A DNA stretch of 33,917 bases from Elusimicrobiaceae bacterium (GCA_016282685.1 JAEELM010000022.1:1-33917); one strand, 5' to 3'. Numbered from the stretch's first letter, positions 8,623-16,780 are shown. Notes: a model not told the origin generated them from the sequence alone. A program made the numbers and translations.

Positions 8623-8652
8623 TTGATAGGATACCGTCAAAAATAGTATTAT
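8623..8652 (+). promoter_or_regulatory. Promoter of the M24-efp operon
   Basis: TTGATA (8623-8628) and TATTAT (8647-8652) are separated by 18 bp, predicting a start near 8659. The short leader has GAGG (8659-8662), 7 nt before ATG 8670. An in-frame ATG at 8619 lies upstream of this promoter, which argues against it as the true start. Confidence 0.55.
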
Positions 8653-8669
8653 ATAAACGAGGTATTTTT

Positions 8670-9731
8670 ATGGTACAGAAAAACGGTGTTATGCCAAGGA
8701 TAGCGGCTTTTCAGGACTTTCTCCGAAAAAATCAGCTAGATGGCTTTTTAATTACTGGCTATTTAGATCAATTCTACTTGATGAATTTTATGTTTAACCC
8801 AAAAGAAACTGTTTTACTGGTTTCCGGGAAAAAAGTCGTGTGCTTTACTCGTAATTTGTACGTTGAGACGTTGCGCCGAGAAAAGTCTTTCTTAACGATT
8901 GTCGGAGAAGATGGAGACCGTTTGGAAGCGGCTATTTTATGTGCGCAAAAGATGGGATTGAAAAAAATCGGTTTTGATGCAGCTAAAGAGAGTTATTTGT
9001 CCGGTGAAACATTGATAAAAAAAGGATGTAAAGCTTCAATTGGCTGGATCACTCTTATGCGTCAACGTAAGGACAAAATTGAACTTAAAAATATGCGTGC
9101 TTCTAACCGTTTGGCTTACCAAACCTATTGTTATATTCGCCCACGTATTAAAACGGGGATGACAGAAAGTCAGGTGGCGGCCGAAATGGAACAATTTATG
9201 CGCGCACATGGGGCATCAAGTACGTCGTTTGCTACGATTGTGGCTTTTGGAAAAAATGCAGCCAATCCGCATCATGTAACTGGTAAAACAAAACTCAAAG
9301 CAGAAGAATGTGTATTAATCGATTTTGGATGTGTGTATAATGGATATTGTTCGGATATGACACGCAGTTGGTGGCATGGGAAAAAGGCCCCAGCGCAATA
9401 TACTGAGATTTGGAATTTAGTAGATAAAGCTCGTCAGAAAGGTATCAAAACGGTAAAGCCCGGCCACACCGGAAAACAAGTGGATACCGCTACACGTAAC
9501 ATTATCGTACAAGGCGGGTATGGCTCGTTTTTTACCCACGCAACAGGGCATGGTGTTGGAATTGAGATTCATGAGGACCCTTACAATAGCCAGCAATGTA
9601 ATGCCGTTTTAGCTGAAGGGAATGTGGTAACAGTAGAACCGGGTATTTATTTGCCGGGGAAATATGGAGTACGTTTGGAAGATACAGTAGCCGTTACAAA
9701 AACGGGTGCTAATATTTTAACGAGGAAATAA
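8670..9731 (+). CDS. Xaa-Pro aminopeptidase-like M24B metallopeptidase (first of a tandem pair)
   Basis: A 353-residue cytoplasmic protein with a creatinase-like N-terminal domain and a C-terminal pita-bread catalytic domain. The family removes the N-terminal residue from peptides with proline at position two, using two metal ions. All five ligands are visible: Asp218, Asp229, His294, Glu323, Glu337. Start at 8670 is chosen over the in-frame ATG at 8619: it has a GAGG at good spacing, and it makes the protein exactly as long as its tandem paralog with every ligand at the same number. An unusual shared stretch is SDMTRSWWHGKK. It heads a six-gene operon with efp. Exact substrate (Xaa-Pro dipeptides or longer peptides) is not decided by sequence. 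Confidence 0.9.
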   Translation: MVQKNGVMPRIAAFQDFLRKNQLDGFLITGYLDQFYLMNFMFNPKETVLLVSGKKVVCFTRNLYVETLRREKSFLTIVGEDGDRLEAAILCAQKMGLKKIGFDAAKESYLSGETLIKKGCKASIGWITLMRQRKDKIELKNMRASNRLAYQTYCYIRPRIKTGMTESQVAAEMEQFMRAHGASSTSFATIVAFGKNAANPHHVTGKTKLKAEECVLIDFGCVYNGYCSDMTRSWWHGKKAPAQYTEIWNLVDKARQKGIKTVKPGHTGKQVDTATRNIIVQGGYGSFFTHATGHGVGIEIHEDPYNSQQCNAVLAEGNVVTVEPGIYLPGKYGVRLEDTVAVTKTGANILTRK

Positions 9732-9735
9732 ACGT

Positions 9736-10797
9736 ATGAAAAAAAATTTTTCTGCACAACGGATGAAGGATTTTAGAGCCAAATTAAAAAAAGCCGGTTG
9801 GGATGGTTATGTAATGCCGACGGCGTTGGAACAGCGTTATGTGTCGGGTGTTGAGCTTTCTGACGGAGAGGCAGTTTTTGTAGTTACTCCGCGGCAGGCT
9901 TATTGTTTTACGAAAAAATTAATTGTTAGCAAAATACAACCGGCATGCGATTTTATTAAAGTAAAGGCGGTCCCCTTTGGAGGAATGTTAGATGGAGCTC
10001 TTGATTTCATTAAGCAGCAAAAAATAAAACGGGTAGCCTTTGACCCTGCCGTTGTTTCTTTGTCCGTAGGAGAACAATTGGAGAAAGCCGGTTGCGTGAG
10101 AAGTAAAAGTTTGATTGGAGAAATGCGTCTTCAAAAATACGAAGACGAAGTAGCTAAACTTAAAAAAGCTTGCAAAATTGCGGCTCAAGCGTTTGAAGAA
10201 GTGAAACCCAAAATTAAAACCGGCATGACGGAAGAAGATGTACGCATTTTAATGGCAATTGCTATGCATAAGCGCGGGGCAGATTCCGTTCCGTTTAACA
10301 TTGTTTGTTTTGGAGAAAATACAGCAGATGCTCATCATACACCTTCCAAAACACGTAAATTAAAAGCAGAAGAAGCTGTCTTGATGGATTTTGGTTGTTT
10401 CTACGAAGGTTACACTTCGGATATGACCCGTAGTTGGTGGCATGGGAAAAAAGAACCCGCTTTCTATACGAAGATCTGGCATATTGTGGACAAAGCCCGC
10501 GTAGCAGGGGTAAAGGTTTTGCGCCCAGGCGTCACGGCAGAAGATATTGATAAAGCCGCTCGTACACTAATTACGAAAGAAGGATATGGAAAAGAGTTTT
10601 TCCATACCACCGGTCATGGAATTGGACTGGAAGTACATGACCAACCGATTTTGCGTTCCGGGTGCGCTGTGCGCTTGGAAGAAAATTTTGTGGTTACCGT
10701 AGAACCCGGCATTTATTTTGATGGGAAATGGGGTATCCGCTTGGAAGACAGTTTTTTAGTTACAAAAACTGGTTCTAAAAAATTGACGCAAAAATAA
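9736..10797 (+). CDS. Xaa-Pro aminopeptidase-like M24B metallopeptidase (second of a tandem pair)
   Basis: A 353-residue paralog of the preceding gene, starting 4 bp after its stop; the GAGG Shine-Dalgarno lies inside the end of the upstream gene. Metal ligands Asp218, Asp229, His294, Glu323 and Glu337 are at the same positions as in the neighbour. The catalytic half is roughly half identical by eye, while the N-terminal halves differ much more, suggesting an old duplication with change in substrate choice. The SWWHGKK block is kept. Both copies look active. Location just before efp resembles the common bacterial pairing of an M24 peptidase gene with efp. Confidence 0.9.
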   Translation: MKKNFSAQRMKDFRAKLKKAGWDGYVMPTALEQRYVSGVELSDGEAVFVVTPRQAYCFTKKLIVSKIQPACDFIKVKAVPFGGMLDGALDFIKQQKIKRVAFDPAVVSLSVGEQLEKAGCVRSKSLIGEMRLQKYEDEVAKLKKACKIAAQAFEEVKPKIKTGMTEEDVRILMAIAMHKRGADSVPFNIVCFGENTADAHHTPSKTRKLKAEEAVLMDFGCFYEGYTSDMTRSWWHGKKEPAFYTKIWHIVDKARVAGVKVLRPGVTAEDIDKAARTLITKEGYGKEFFHTTGHGIGLEVHDQPILRSGCAVRLEENFVVTVEPGIYFDGKWGIRLEDSFLVTKTGSKKLTQK

Positions 10798-10831
10798 ATA
10801 ATGGACTTTGTGTCCTAAAAAGAGGTACAAA

Positions 10832-11398
10832 ATGCTTAGCACGACAGAATTTCGGGAAGGTTTGATCTTCCAAGATGAAAATGGACAATTGGTGGAAATT
10901 ATTGAATTTCAACACCATCGTAAAAGTCAGGCCCGCGCTGTAGTACGTGTCAAATTGCGCAATATTCGCACCGGGGCTATGATTGAAACGGCGTATCGCC
11001 CAGAAGATAAATTTAATGAAGTGGAAGTAGAAAAACGCCCCTTTCAATACTTGTACACCACAGGCGATATGGCTACTTTTATGAATACGGAAACGTATGA
11101 TCAAGTAGAAGTACCGACCTCCAAATTGGGAGAGTTAACCAAATATCTTAAAGATAACATGGATGCTATTGGTATTTATATCAACAATGAGCTTTTTAAT
11201 GTGGAGTTGCCTATCAAAGTACCGCTTAAAATTGCTTCTACTGTTCCCGGTGTAAAAGGCGATACGGTAGCCAATACTACCAAAGAGGCTACTTTGGAGA
11301 CTGGTGCTGTGATTAAAGTGCCGCTTTTTATCAATGAAGGTGATACAGTGTTGGTAGATACCCGTACGGGTAATTACGTAGAACGTGTTAATGCATAA
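10832..11398 (+). CDS. efp: Translation elongation factor P
   Basis: A 188-residue EF-P with KOW-like N-terminal domain and two OB-type domains, normal length. EF-P binds between the P and E sites and rescues ribosomes stalled on polyproline. ATG 10832 is preceded by AGAGG at 6 nt; an in-frame TTG at 10808 is rejected. The loop that reaches the peptidyl-transferase centre reads HHRKSQAR, with Lys31 in the place of the modified lysine of E. coli (Lys34) but without the usual flanking glycines (PGKG). No modification enzyme is seen in this window. Pairing with two proline-specific peptidases upstream is common in bacteria. The next gene overlaps its stop by 8 bp. Confidence 0.95.
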   Translation: MLSTTEFREGLIFQDENGQLVEIIEFQHHRKSQARAVVRVKLRNIRTGAMIETAYRPEDKFNEVEVEKRPFQYLYTTGDMATFMNTETYDQVEVPTSKLGELTKYLKDNMDAIGIYINNELFNVELPIKVPLKIASTVPGVKGDTVANTTKEATLETGAVIKVPLFINEGDTVLVDTRTGNYVERVNA

Positions 11399-11858
11399 AT
11401 TTGTATCAAGGCTGACAATATTGGGGATTTATCTATTATCATCCCCGATATTGTGGGCATTGGAAGTACAGATAGATCCGTTCTTTAAAATTGACAAAAT
11501 TTCCTATAAGAAGGGACGCCTTGTATTGCCTGTGACTCGTCGGAAGTATCACAATATAAAGGTGTTAGATGAACATACGTTTACATGGTTGCAAACGTGT
11601 GCTTCGGAAACAAAGTGCGTTCAGGAAAAGAAAAAATTGCCCTTCCGGGTAGAAATGATTCGCCCTGTTGTTACTCGGCAAAATATGTGGATTGCAGAAG
11701 TTTCTTTTGCAGAACAGTGGTTGATTGTATTTTTGCTGTTTAAGAATCCCAATGGATATGTATTGAAGGAACCAGATCATTTTAAGTTTTTAGATGTTAC
11801 ATTGGCGACAAAGATACGGCAAGAGCTTGAACAAATGGTACAAGGAACAACACTATGA
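11391..11858 (+). CDS. Small secreted protein of unknown function
   Basis: A 155-residue protein not recognised as a named family. Residues 1-23 (MHKFVSRLTILGIYLLSSPI and following) form a signal peptide or anchor. The mature part has no further membrane segment, is rich in Lys and aromatic residues, and carries two Cys (CASETKC) that could form a disulfide. ATG 11391 overlaps the efp stop; an in-frame GTG at 11385 is less likely. It overlaps the DUF192 gene by 4 bp (ATGA), so it is embedded in the operon and likely co-translated. Confidence 0.7.
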   Translation: MHKFVSRLTILGIYLLSSPILWALEVQIDPFFKIDKISYKKGRLVLPVTRRKYHNIKVLDEHTFTWLQTCASETKCVQEKKKLPFRVEMIRPVVTRQNMWIAEVSFAEQWLIVFLLFKNPNGYVLKEPDHFKFLDVTLATKIRQELEQMVQGTTL

Positions 11859-12190
11859 AATGTGTTTTAGAAAAAACGGGGCAGCCTTTGGCTTGCGAAG
11901 TAGAAATGGCTAATACTTATTTTACGCGTTTAAAAGGGCTGATGTTCCGTAAGGTTTTTGACAAGAATAAAGTATTGGTGTTGGATCCTTGTCCGCAAAT
12001 TCACACGTGTTTTATGCGCTTTTTATTAGATGCTGTCTTTTGTGCGCCAGACGGAACGGTTCTTTATGTGATAGAAAATATGAAACCCTGGCGATTTAGT
12101 AAATTTATATCAGGGGCTCGTTATACCCTGGAATTTTCGGGGGGAACCCTACAAGGGCGTGTACAGGTTGGAGACAAGATTTTATTTTAA
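11855..12190 (+). CDS. DUF192 (UPF0127) family protein, cytoplasmic form
   Basis: A 111-residue small beta-rich protein. The segments RLKGLMFRK, HTCFMRFLLDAVFCAPDGTVLYV and ARYTLEFSGG follow the DUF192 pattern (GLM..., F-M---L-LD--F------V--). The family has no established reaction. Unlike the second DUF192 protein in this window (minus strand near 16.5 kb) it has no signal peptide. It overlaps the gene before it by 4 bp and precedes the outer-membrane-type gene by 18 bp, so it belongs to the efp operon. Confidence 0.8.
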   Translation: MKCVLEKTGQPLACEVEMANTYFTRLKGLMFRKVFDKNKVLVLDPCPQIHTCFMRFLLDAVFCAPDGTVLYVIENMKPWRFSKFISGARYTLEFSGGTLQGRVQVGDKILF

Positions 12191-12208
12191 TATAAGAGGA
12201 TTGTGGGT

Positions 12209-12970
12209 ATGAAAAAATGGATTGTGATGGGACTTGTATACCTTATGGGTACGTCAGTAGCCTTTTCCCGGCAGATTTGGGATGATTTTAGTGAACATGT
12301 ATCGCCGCAAAATATACACGCATTTACTCAGGATTTGGGGGGAGTAATTGGCTCTGGTACTTATACAACCGGACGCATTTTAGGCTGGGGTGGTTTTCAA
12401 ATTGGTCCGCGTGCCAGTATGGTAGGCAAATTGAGTAAAGCTTCCGGTGATACGGCAGAACAACGCAATAGTACTGCTTTGGGAGATCGTGACGAAGTAG
12501 GAACAATTTTTTATCCATGGTTGCAGGCAGATATCGGCCTTCCTTTCCGCATAGATGGGTTTATCCGTGCCAGTAGCTTTCAAGGAATGACTATTGCTGG
12601 TGGAGGACTCAGATGGGGAATTACACGCCCTAGTGAGAAGGTAGGTGCCTTTCAACCCATGTTGGTAATAGCCGCTCACAGCGCTAGTGCCCGTGATTTC
12701 TCTGCGACCCATTACAATGCCAGTTTAGTATTGTCAATGAAATTTAAATATTTTGTTCCTTACATTGGTGGCGGCGTCGATTACACGACGGTGCACATCA
12801 ATGGGGCAGACAATTATACATATATGGAAGGTACCAATGATTACGCTGCCACTGCCCGCGGAACATTGGGTTTTAATTTTAAATTACCTTCATATATGGA
12901 TTTGAGTTTGGCCGCACATTATGCGCATTACGGTTTGGGAGGAGAAGCCTCTTTAACAGTGCGATTTTAA
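12209..12970 (+). CDS. Predicted outer-membrane beta-barrel protein
   Basis: A 253-residue exported protein with signal peptide MKKWIVMGLVYLMGTSVAFS. The rest shows alternating hydrophobic/aromatic strands with Gly turns (for example FVPYIGGGVDYTTVHI and TARGTLGFNFKLP) and ends in Phe (VRF), as many outer-membrane barrels do for BAM recognition. About 8-10 strands could be fitted. ATG 12209 is chosen over in-frame GTG 12203 because AAGAGGA lies 8 nt upstream. It is the last gene of the efp operon, closed by a strong terminator. Specific function is unknown; it may be a structural or small-porin-type protein. Confidence 0.7.
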   Translation: MKKWIVMGLVYLMGTSVAFSRQIWDDFSEHVSPQNIHAFTQDLGGVIGSGTYTTGRILGWGGFQIGPRASMVGKLSKASGDTAEQRNSTALGDRDEVGTIFYPWLQADIGLPFRIDGFIRASSFQGMTIAGGGLRWGITRPSEKVGAFQPMLVIAAHSASARDFSATHYNASLVLSMKFKYFVPYIGGGVDYTTVHINGADNYTYMEGTNDYAATARGTLGFNFKLPSYMDLSLAAHYAHYGLGGEASLTVRF

Positions 12971-12980
12971 GATGAATAAA

Positions 12981-13005
12981 AAGGCCCCGGTAAGGGGCCT
13001 TTTTT
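12981..13005. terminator. Bidirectional terminator
   Basis: Stem AAGGCCCC / GGGGCCTT with loop GGTAA and T-rich flank on either strand. It sits between convergent stops of the outer-membrane protein gene and the DJ-1/PfpI gene. Confidence 0.9.
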
Positions 13006-13546
13006 AGTTGCTTTTATAGTAGATGCTGTTTTTTACTTCTTCTGTTTTTTCTTTTCCGATTAGTTTTTCAATAATTGCAAAGGCAAACTCTATGGTGGCG
13101 GCGGCACTTTGGCCTGTGATGATGTTTCCGTCAACGGCTACATATTCTCCTGTAAAATGTCCGCCAAAATCTTCATTCATGGAAGAAAAACAGGTATAGT
13201 TTTTCCCTTTTAAGTAGCCGGCTCTTCCTAAAATAGTGGGGCTGGCACAAATGGCGGCTACTAATTTTTGTTCTTGAATGAAATTGCGAATTATTTTCTG
13301 TAAGTTAGAATCTTTTTCTAACGCCTGGTATTGAGGTCCTCCCGGAAGAACAAGCGCTTGATAGGTATTGGCTTGTAATTGGGAAAAGGGTTTTAAGTGG
13401 GTACAAGTGAGGCCGAATCTTCCGGTGGCATTTGCATCCGTAAGGGAAAAAACATCTACCTCCATTCCGGCTCGGCGTAATAAGGCAAAAGTGCCAATGG
13501 CTTCCATTTCTTCAAATCCGTCTGTAATTATCATGCAAATTTTCAT
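13004..13546 (-). CDS. DJ-1/PfpI (ThiJ/YajL) family protein
   Basis: A 180-residue protein of the DJ-1 superfamily with a flavodoxin-like fold. Members act as glyoxalase/deglycase-type enzymes, chaperones or redox sensors, and the exact role here is not clear. GFEEMEA near the N-terminus supplies the conserved Glu15; the nucleophile-elbow Cys100 lies in AAICASP; and VLPGG is the usual strand end. The upstream AGGAGG is a near-perfect Shine-Dalgarno. A terminator between it and metK means it is probably transcribed partly by read-through or from an unseen promoter. Confidence 0.88.
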   Translation of the reverse strand: MKICMIITDGFEEMEAIGTFALLRRAGMEVDVFSLTDANATGRFGLTCTHLKPFSQLQANTYQALVLPGGPQYQALEKDSNLQKIIRNFIQEQKLVAAICASPTILGRAGYLKGKNYTCFSSMNEDFGGHFTGEYVAVDGNIITGQSAAATIEFAFAIIEKLIGKEKTEEVKNSIYYKSN

Positions 13547-13561
13547 ATAGGCTCCTCCTAT

Positions 13562-13586
13562 AAAAGCCCCGCATAGCGGGGCTTTT
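13562..13586 (-). terminator. Terminator of metK
   Basis: Perfect 11-bp stem AAAAGCCCCGC / GCGGGGCTTTT with a 3-nt loop. It lies directly after the metK stop and before the Shine-Dalgarno of the DJ-1 gene on the same strand. Confidence 0.85.
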
Positions 13587-13587
13587 T

Positions 13588-14748
13588 TTAGTGAATTAAT
13601 TTTTTTAGGATTTCCACTTTATCTGTTTTTTCCCAGGGGAAATTTTTCCGTCCGAAGTGTCCAAAAGCGGCGGTTTGTTGATAAATGGGATTTCTGAGTT
13701 TGAAATGCTCAATAATCCCACGTGGAGTGAGGGGAAAAACCTGACGTGCAATTTGGGCTAATTTTTCATCAGGTACAATTCCGGTCCCATCTGTATCCAC
13801 GTAAAATCCGACAGGTTCATCCCGCCCGATAGCATACGCAATTTGTACGGTGCATTCCGGAGCAAGTTTAGCGGCTACGATATTTTTGGCAATATAACGT
13901 GCCATATAAGCAGCGGAGCGATCCACTTTGGTGGGATCTTTTCCAGAGAAAGCACCTCCTCCATGTGGGCAGCGCCCCCCGTAGGTATCTACAATAATTT
14001 TTCGCCCGGTTATGCCTGTGTCAGATTGTGGCCCGCCGATAACGAATTTCCCGGTAGGATTGATGTAGATTTTTGTATTTTTATCTATCCATTTTTTTAC
14101 GACAGGTAAAATGGCGACATTGATAATTTCTTTTTTAGATTTTTCAGTAATTTTAGAACCGGTTTTATCCAAAATATCCTCGGTGTGTTGCGTGGACAAA
14201 ATAATAGTATCTATTCGGGTAGGTTTCCCGTCATTATACTGGACTGTTACTTGAGATTTTGCGTCAGGCCCTACAAAGGGAAGAGTTTTATTTTTGCGAG
14301 CTTTTTCAAGATTTTTTAAAATTTCATGAGAAAGCACCAAAGGCAAAGGCATGAATTCCGGTGTTTCATTTACGGCGTAACCCACCATTAACCCCTGGTC
14401 TCCTGCACCACCTACATCTACCCCTTGGCTGATATCAGGAGATTGTTGACCAATTACATTAATTACAGCACAAGTGTTTCCATTGAATCCCCAGGTTGCA
14501 CAATCGTAACCGATTTCTTTGATAACATTGCGTGCGATAGCTTCTACATCCACCCAAGTGCGGGTGGTAATTTCTCCACCGATAACAACGAGGCCTCTTG
14601 TGATATATGTTTCGCAAGCCACACGGGCGGTACGATCTTTTTTTAAAATTTCATCCAATACGGCATCAGAGATTTGGTCACATACTTTATCGGGGTGACC
14701 CTTAGAAACAGACTCTGAAGTAAAATAGCATTTGCCTTGTTTAATCAT
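13588..14748 (-). CDS. metK: S-adenosylmethionine synthetase
   Basis: A 386-residue enzyme that makes S-adenosylmethionine from methionine and ATP, supplying the methyl donor used by KsgA and RimO in this same window. Signatures: [17 protein letters not shown] near the N-terminus (ATP and Mg2+ site), [13 protein letters not shown], and the P-loop-like [19 protein letters not shown]. Length is normal. ATG 14748 is chosen: AGGAG lies 9 nt upstream, while an in-frame TTG at 14754 is too close to it. Leader is only about 30 nt, too short for any known SAM riboswitch. Confidence 0.97.
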   Translation of the reverse strand: MIKQGKCYFTSESVSKGHPDKVCDQISDAVLDEILKKDRTARVACETYITRGLVVIGGEITTRTWVDVEAIARNVIKEIGYDCATWGFNGNTCAVINVIGQQSPDISQGVDVGGAGDQGLMVGYAVNETPEFMPLPLVLSHEILKNLEKARKNKTLPFVGPDAKSQVTVQYNDGKPTRIDTIILSTQHTEDILDKTGSKITEKSKKEIINVAILPVVKKWIDKNTKIYINPTGKFVIGGPQSDTGITGRKIIVDTYGGRCPHGGGAFSGKDPTKVDRSAAYMARYIAKNIVAAKLAPECTVQIAYAIGRDEPVGFYVDTDGTGIVPDEKLAQIARQVFPLTPRGIIEHFKLRNPIYQQTAAFGHFGRKNFPWEKTDKVEILKKLIH

Positions 14749-14786
14749 ATACAACTACTCCTAAGCAGATTTGAGGGGTTTCTTAT

Positions 14787-14792
14787 ATTATA
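14787..14792 (-). promoter_or_regulatory. Candidate -10 (TATAAT) of metK
   Basis: Minus-strand consensus TATAAT, predicting a start near 14780 and a leader of about 32 nt that contains the AGGAG. No strong -35 is visible; it overlaps the end region of the M20 peptidase gene. Confidence 0.5.
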
Positions 14793-14804
14793 CTACTTCC
14801 GATA

Positions 14805-16253
14805 TTATTTCACTTCATTGGTTGAAGAAGTTGATTCGGCAAGGGGCAACAATTCTTCTCCGTAAGCGAAGTCAAATATTACCCCGGCTAAAAATTGCAA
14901 TTGTTGAAAAAAATCTTTTTCATTGATAAATTCATCCGCACTATGAGCTGCGTTGGTTTCTAACGGAACCATTTGTGGCCCTAAACCGTAGGAGATAATC
15001 CCCCGGCGGCGTAAAAATTCACTATCATTTGAAGCAGGACTCATACCCGTAACGGTAATGGCTCCAGGGATTAATTTTTCGGCTGTTTTTTTGATAGAGA
15101 CAAACAAAGGATCATTTCCATCCATGGCAGGCGCTTCCGGTGTTTGCGGACGTTCTACAATTTCCAACGATATATTTTTTTGTTCTTCTAATAACTGGCG
15201 TAATTGTTCCAGAAAAGCATCGGGATCTGTTCCCGGTAATAAACGAACATTTAACAAAGCGGAAGCCTCTTTGTTGGAAACATTGGTGTCCGTTCCAGCG
15301 AAAAGTTCCGTGGGAGTAATGACGTCTTTGAGTTGAGAGCGGAAAAAAAGATCTTGTGACATTATTTCCGCTGCGCTTTGTTGGTTAACGGATTTTCCAT
15401 TTAGCAGGACGTCAATTGTTGTTTTCCCATCTTCTGTTTGAATGGGAGTAATGGCTTGAAAAAACTGCCGGGCAGTTGGGGTGAGCTTAGCGGGAGGATC
15501 ATATGCAGCAATTTTAGATAACGCCTGAGATAGCGTATAAACAGCATTATTTTGTGCAGGTAAAGCAGCATGGCCGCCTTCCCCCGTAGCGGTTACTTTT
15601 ACATCCATGTACTGTTTGGTGGCGGCTTCCACAAACACCAAAGGGGTAGAATTTTGTACGTTGATAATCCCGCCTCCTTCGTTAAGGGCAAAACCGGGAT
15701 TTATTTTATCCCAATGGGTACCGAGTAACCATAAAAGGCCGGTTTCACTGCCAGCTTCTTCACCGGAAGTTGCCAAAAAGATAATATCCCGTTTAGGTTG
15801 TTGCGGTTGGTTTTTAAGCCACGTGAAAAGGGCAAGGTGAATAGCCGTATAATTTTTATCATCTGTTGTCCCTAATCCATAAATACGGCCGTCGCGTTCC
15901 GTTGCTTTGAAAGGAGGAAAATTCCATTCCGGAGTGGCGGAAACCGTATCCAAGTGAGAAATTAAAAGTAGTGGCTTTTGGGAAGGGTCACTTCCTTTGA
16001 TGCGGGCCATCAAATTAGCATGCCCCTTGCTGGGAATGAAGATATCCCAATCAATATGGTTTTTGTTCAATTCCTTGTATATATAACGTGCGGCCGCTAA
16101 TTCATTGGCATTGGGTTGGGCAGTGTCAATATTAACAAGTTTCAATAAATGTTTTTTGGCGCTTTGTTGCAATGGTTCCCATTGCTCCGTTTGTGCAAAA
16201 CCGGGGAAGGCTATAAGGCTTATTAAACCGACTGACAAAAATTTTTTCATCAT
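14805..16253 (-). CDS. Secreted M20 family metallopeptidase
   Basis: A 482-residue zinc exopeptidase-like protein with a signal peptide (MMKKFLSVGLISLIAFPGFA, cut before QTEQ), so probably periplasmic or exported. M20 ligands are present: His100 and Asp102 in SHLDT, Asp131/132 in TTDDK, Glu165/166 in SGEEAGS, a further acidic site in LNEGGG, and His in NAAHSADEF near the C-terminus. A lid/dimerisation insert occupies the middle. It would release amino acids from peptides before uptake, fitting the peptide-transport operon nearby. It begins 1 bp after the stop of the DUF192 lipoprotein gene, so they form an operon. Confidence 0.9.
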   Translation of the reverse strand: MMKKFLSVGLISLIAFPGFAQTEQWEPLQQSAKKHLLKLVNIDTAQPNANELAAARYIYKELNKNHIDWDIFIPSKGHANLMARIKGSDPSQKPLLLISHLDTVSATPEWNFPPFKATERDGRIYGLGTTDDKNYTAIHLALFTWLKNQPQQPKRDIIFLATSGEEAGSETGLLWLLGTHWDKINPGFALNEGGGIINVQNSTPLVFVEAATKQYMDVKVTATGEGGHAALPAQNNAVYTLSQALSKIAAYDPPAKLTPTARQFFQAITPIQTEDGKTTIDVLLNGKSVNQQSAAEIMSQDLFFRSQLKDVITPTELFAGTDTNVSNKEASALLNVRLLPGTDPDAFLEQLRQLLEEQKNISLEIVERPQTPEAPAMDGNDPLFVSIKKTAEKLIPGAITVTGMSPASNDSEFLRRRGIISYGLGPQMVPLETNAAHSADEFINEKDFFQQLQFLAGVIFDFAYGEELLPLAESTSSTNEVK

Positions 16254-16254
16254 G

Positions 16255-16683
16255 TTAAAACCGTATCTCCGCTTGAGGAACTACCTGATGCTTTTCGGCC
16301 GTTTTGGAAGACAGTTCCAACACATATTTCCCGTAACCGGTAGCACGGGCTACTTCTGCATCCGGTGTGTAGGTGTAAGAATGGGGGACTTCTGCAGCGA
16401 TATTATTTACTTTTTTATCTGCTCCAATGAAGACCATGTCCAAATCGATTAGTGTGTTTTTCATCCAAAATAACTGCGGTTGCTCTTCATCAAACACAAA
16501 AAGCATTCCTTGGTTTTCCGGCAGATTCGTTACAAACATAAGGCCTTTTTCTTGCTTGTTGGGTGTGTCAGCTATGAGGGCATTTACCACAAATCCATCC
16601 GGCAATGTTACCGAAACGGTCCGGTATGGATTGCAGGCTGCTAGTCCCATAAGAACAAGACTTATAAAAAGGAATTTTCTCAT
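16255..16683 (-). CDS. DUF192 lipoprotein
   Basis: A 142-residue exported protein with a lipobox (LAAC, lipidated Cys17) followed by a DUF192 domain: KGLMFVTNLPENQGMLFVF, FWMKNTLIDLDMVFIGADKKV and the Tyr/Gly-rich end are classic. The family is small and uncharacterised. It is the second DUF192 protein in this window; the other lacks a signal. Co-transcribed with the secreted M20 peptidase. A TAAAAT hexamer lies 6 nt before the start without Shine-Dalgarno. Divergent from the pilin gene. Confidence 0.88.
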   Translation of the reverse strand: MRKFLFISLVLMGLAACNPYRTVSVTLPDGFVVNALIADTPNKQEKGLMFVTNLPENQGMLFVFDEEQPQLFWMKNTLIDLDMVFIGADKKVNNIAAEVPHSYTYTPDAEVARATGYGKYVLELSSKTAEKHQVVPQAEIRF

Positions 16684-16689
16684 ATCTAT

Positions 16690-16695
16690 TTTAAT
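16690..16695 (-). promoter_or_regulatory. Candidate -10 (TAAAAT) of the DUF192-M20 operon, leaderless
   Basis: TAAAAT on the minus strand ends 6 nt before ATG 16683, and no Shine-Dalgarno occurs in the spacer. -35 is not convincing. Confidence 0.4.
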
Positions 16696-16716
16696 ATAGC
16701 ATAAATAAATTTAAAA

Positions 16717-16739
16717 TTGTGGCGGAAATGGGCCCACAA
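16717..16739. promoter_or_regulatory. Inverted repeat between divergent pilin and DUF192 promoters
   Basis: TTGTGG (16717-16722) and CCACAA (16734-16739) form a perfect 6-bp inverted repeat around 11 bp. It ends 5 bp before the pilin -35, and its left arm lies where the divergent -35 would be, so it may be an operator for one or both genes. Confidence 0.35.
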
Positions 16740-16744
16740 AATAC

Positions 16745-16774
16745 TTGACTATTTTAAATTTTTGTTGGTAAAAT
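16745..16774 (+). promoter_or_regulatory. Promoter of the pilin gene
   Basis: TTGACT (16745-16750), 18-bp spacer, TAAAAT (16769-16774). Predicted +1 is about 16781, exactly where the first stem of the leader RNA begins. This is the best two-box sigma70 promoter in the window. Confidence 0.65.
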
Positions 16775-16780
16775 AAAGTT

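Noticed and set aside
8619-8669. A longer N-terminus for the first M24 peptidase from ATG 8619
   Set aside because: This ATG lies upstream of the predicted -10 and the -35, and the 353-residue form from 8670 matches its paralog in length and ligand positions.
14749-14804. A SAM riboswitch before metK
   Set aside because: The leader from the predicted start is about 32 nt, too short for known SAM riboswitches, and no conserved stem is seen.
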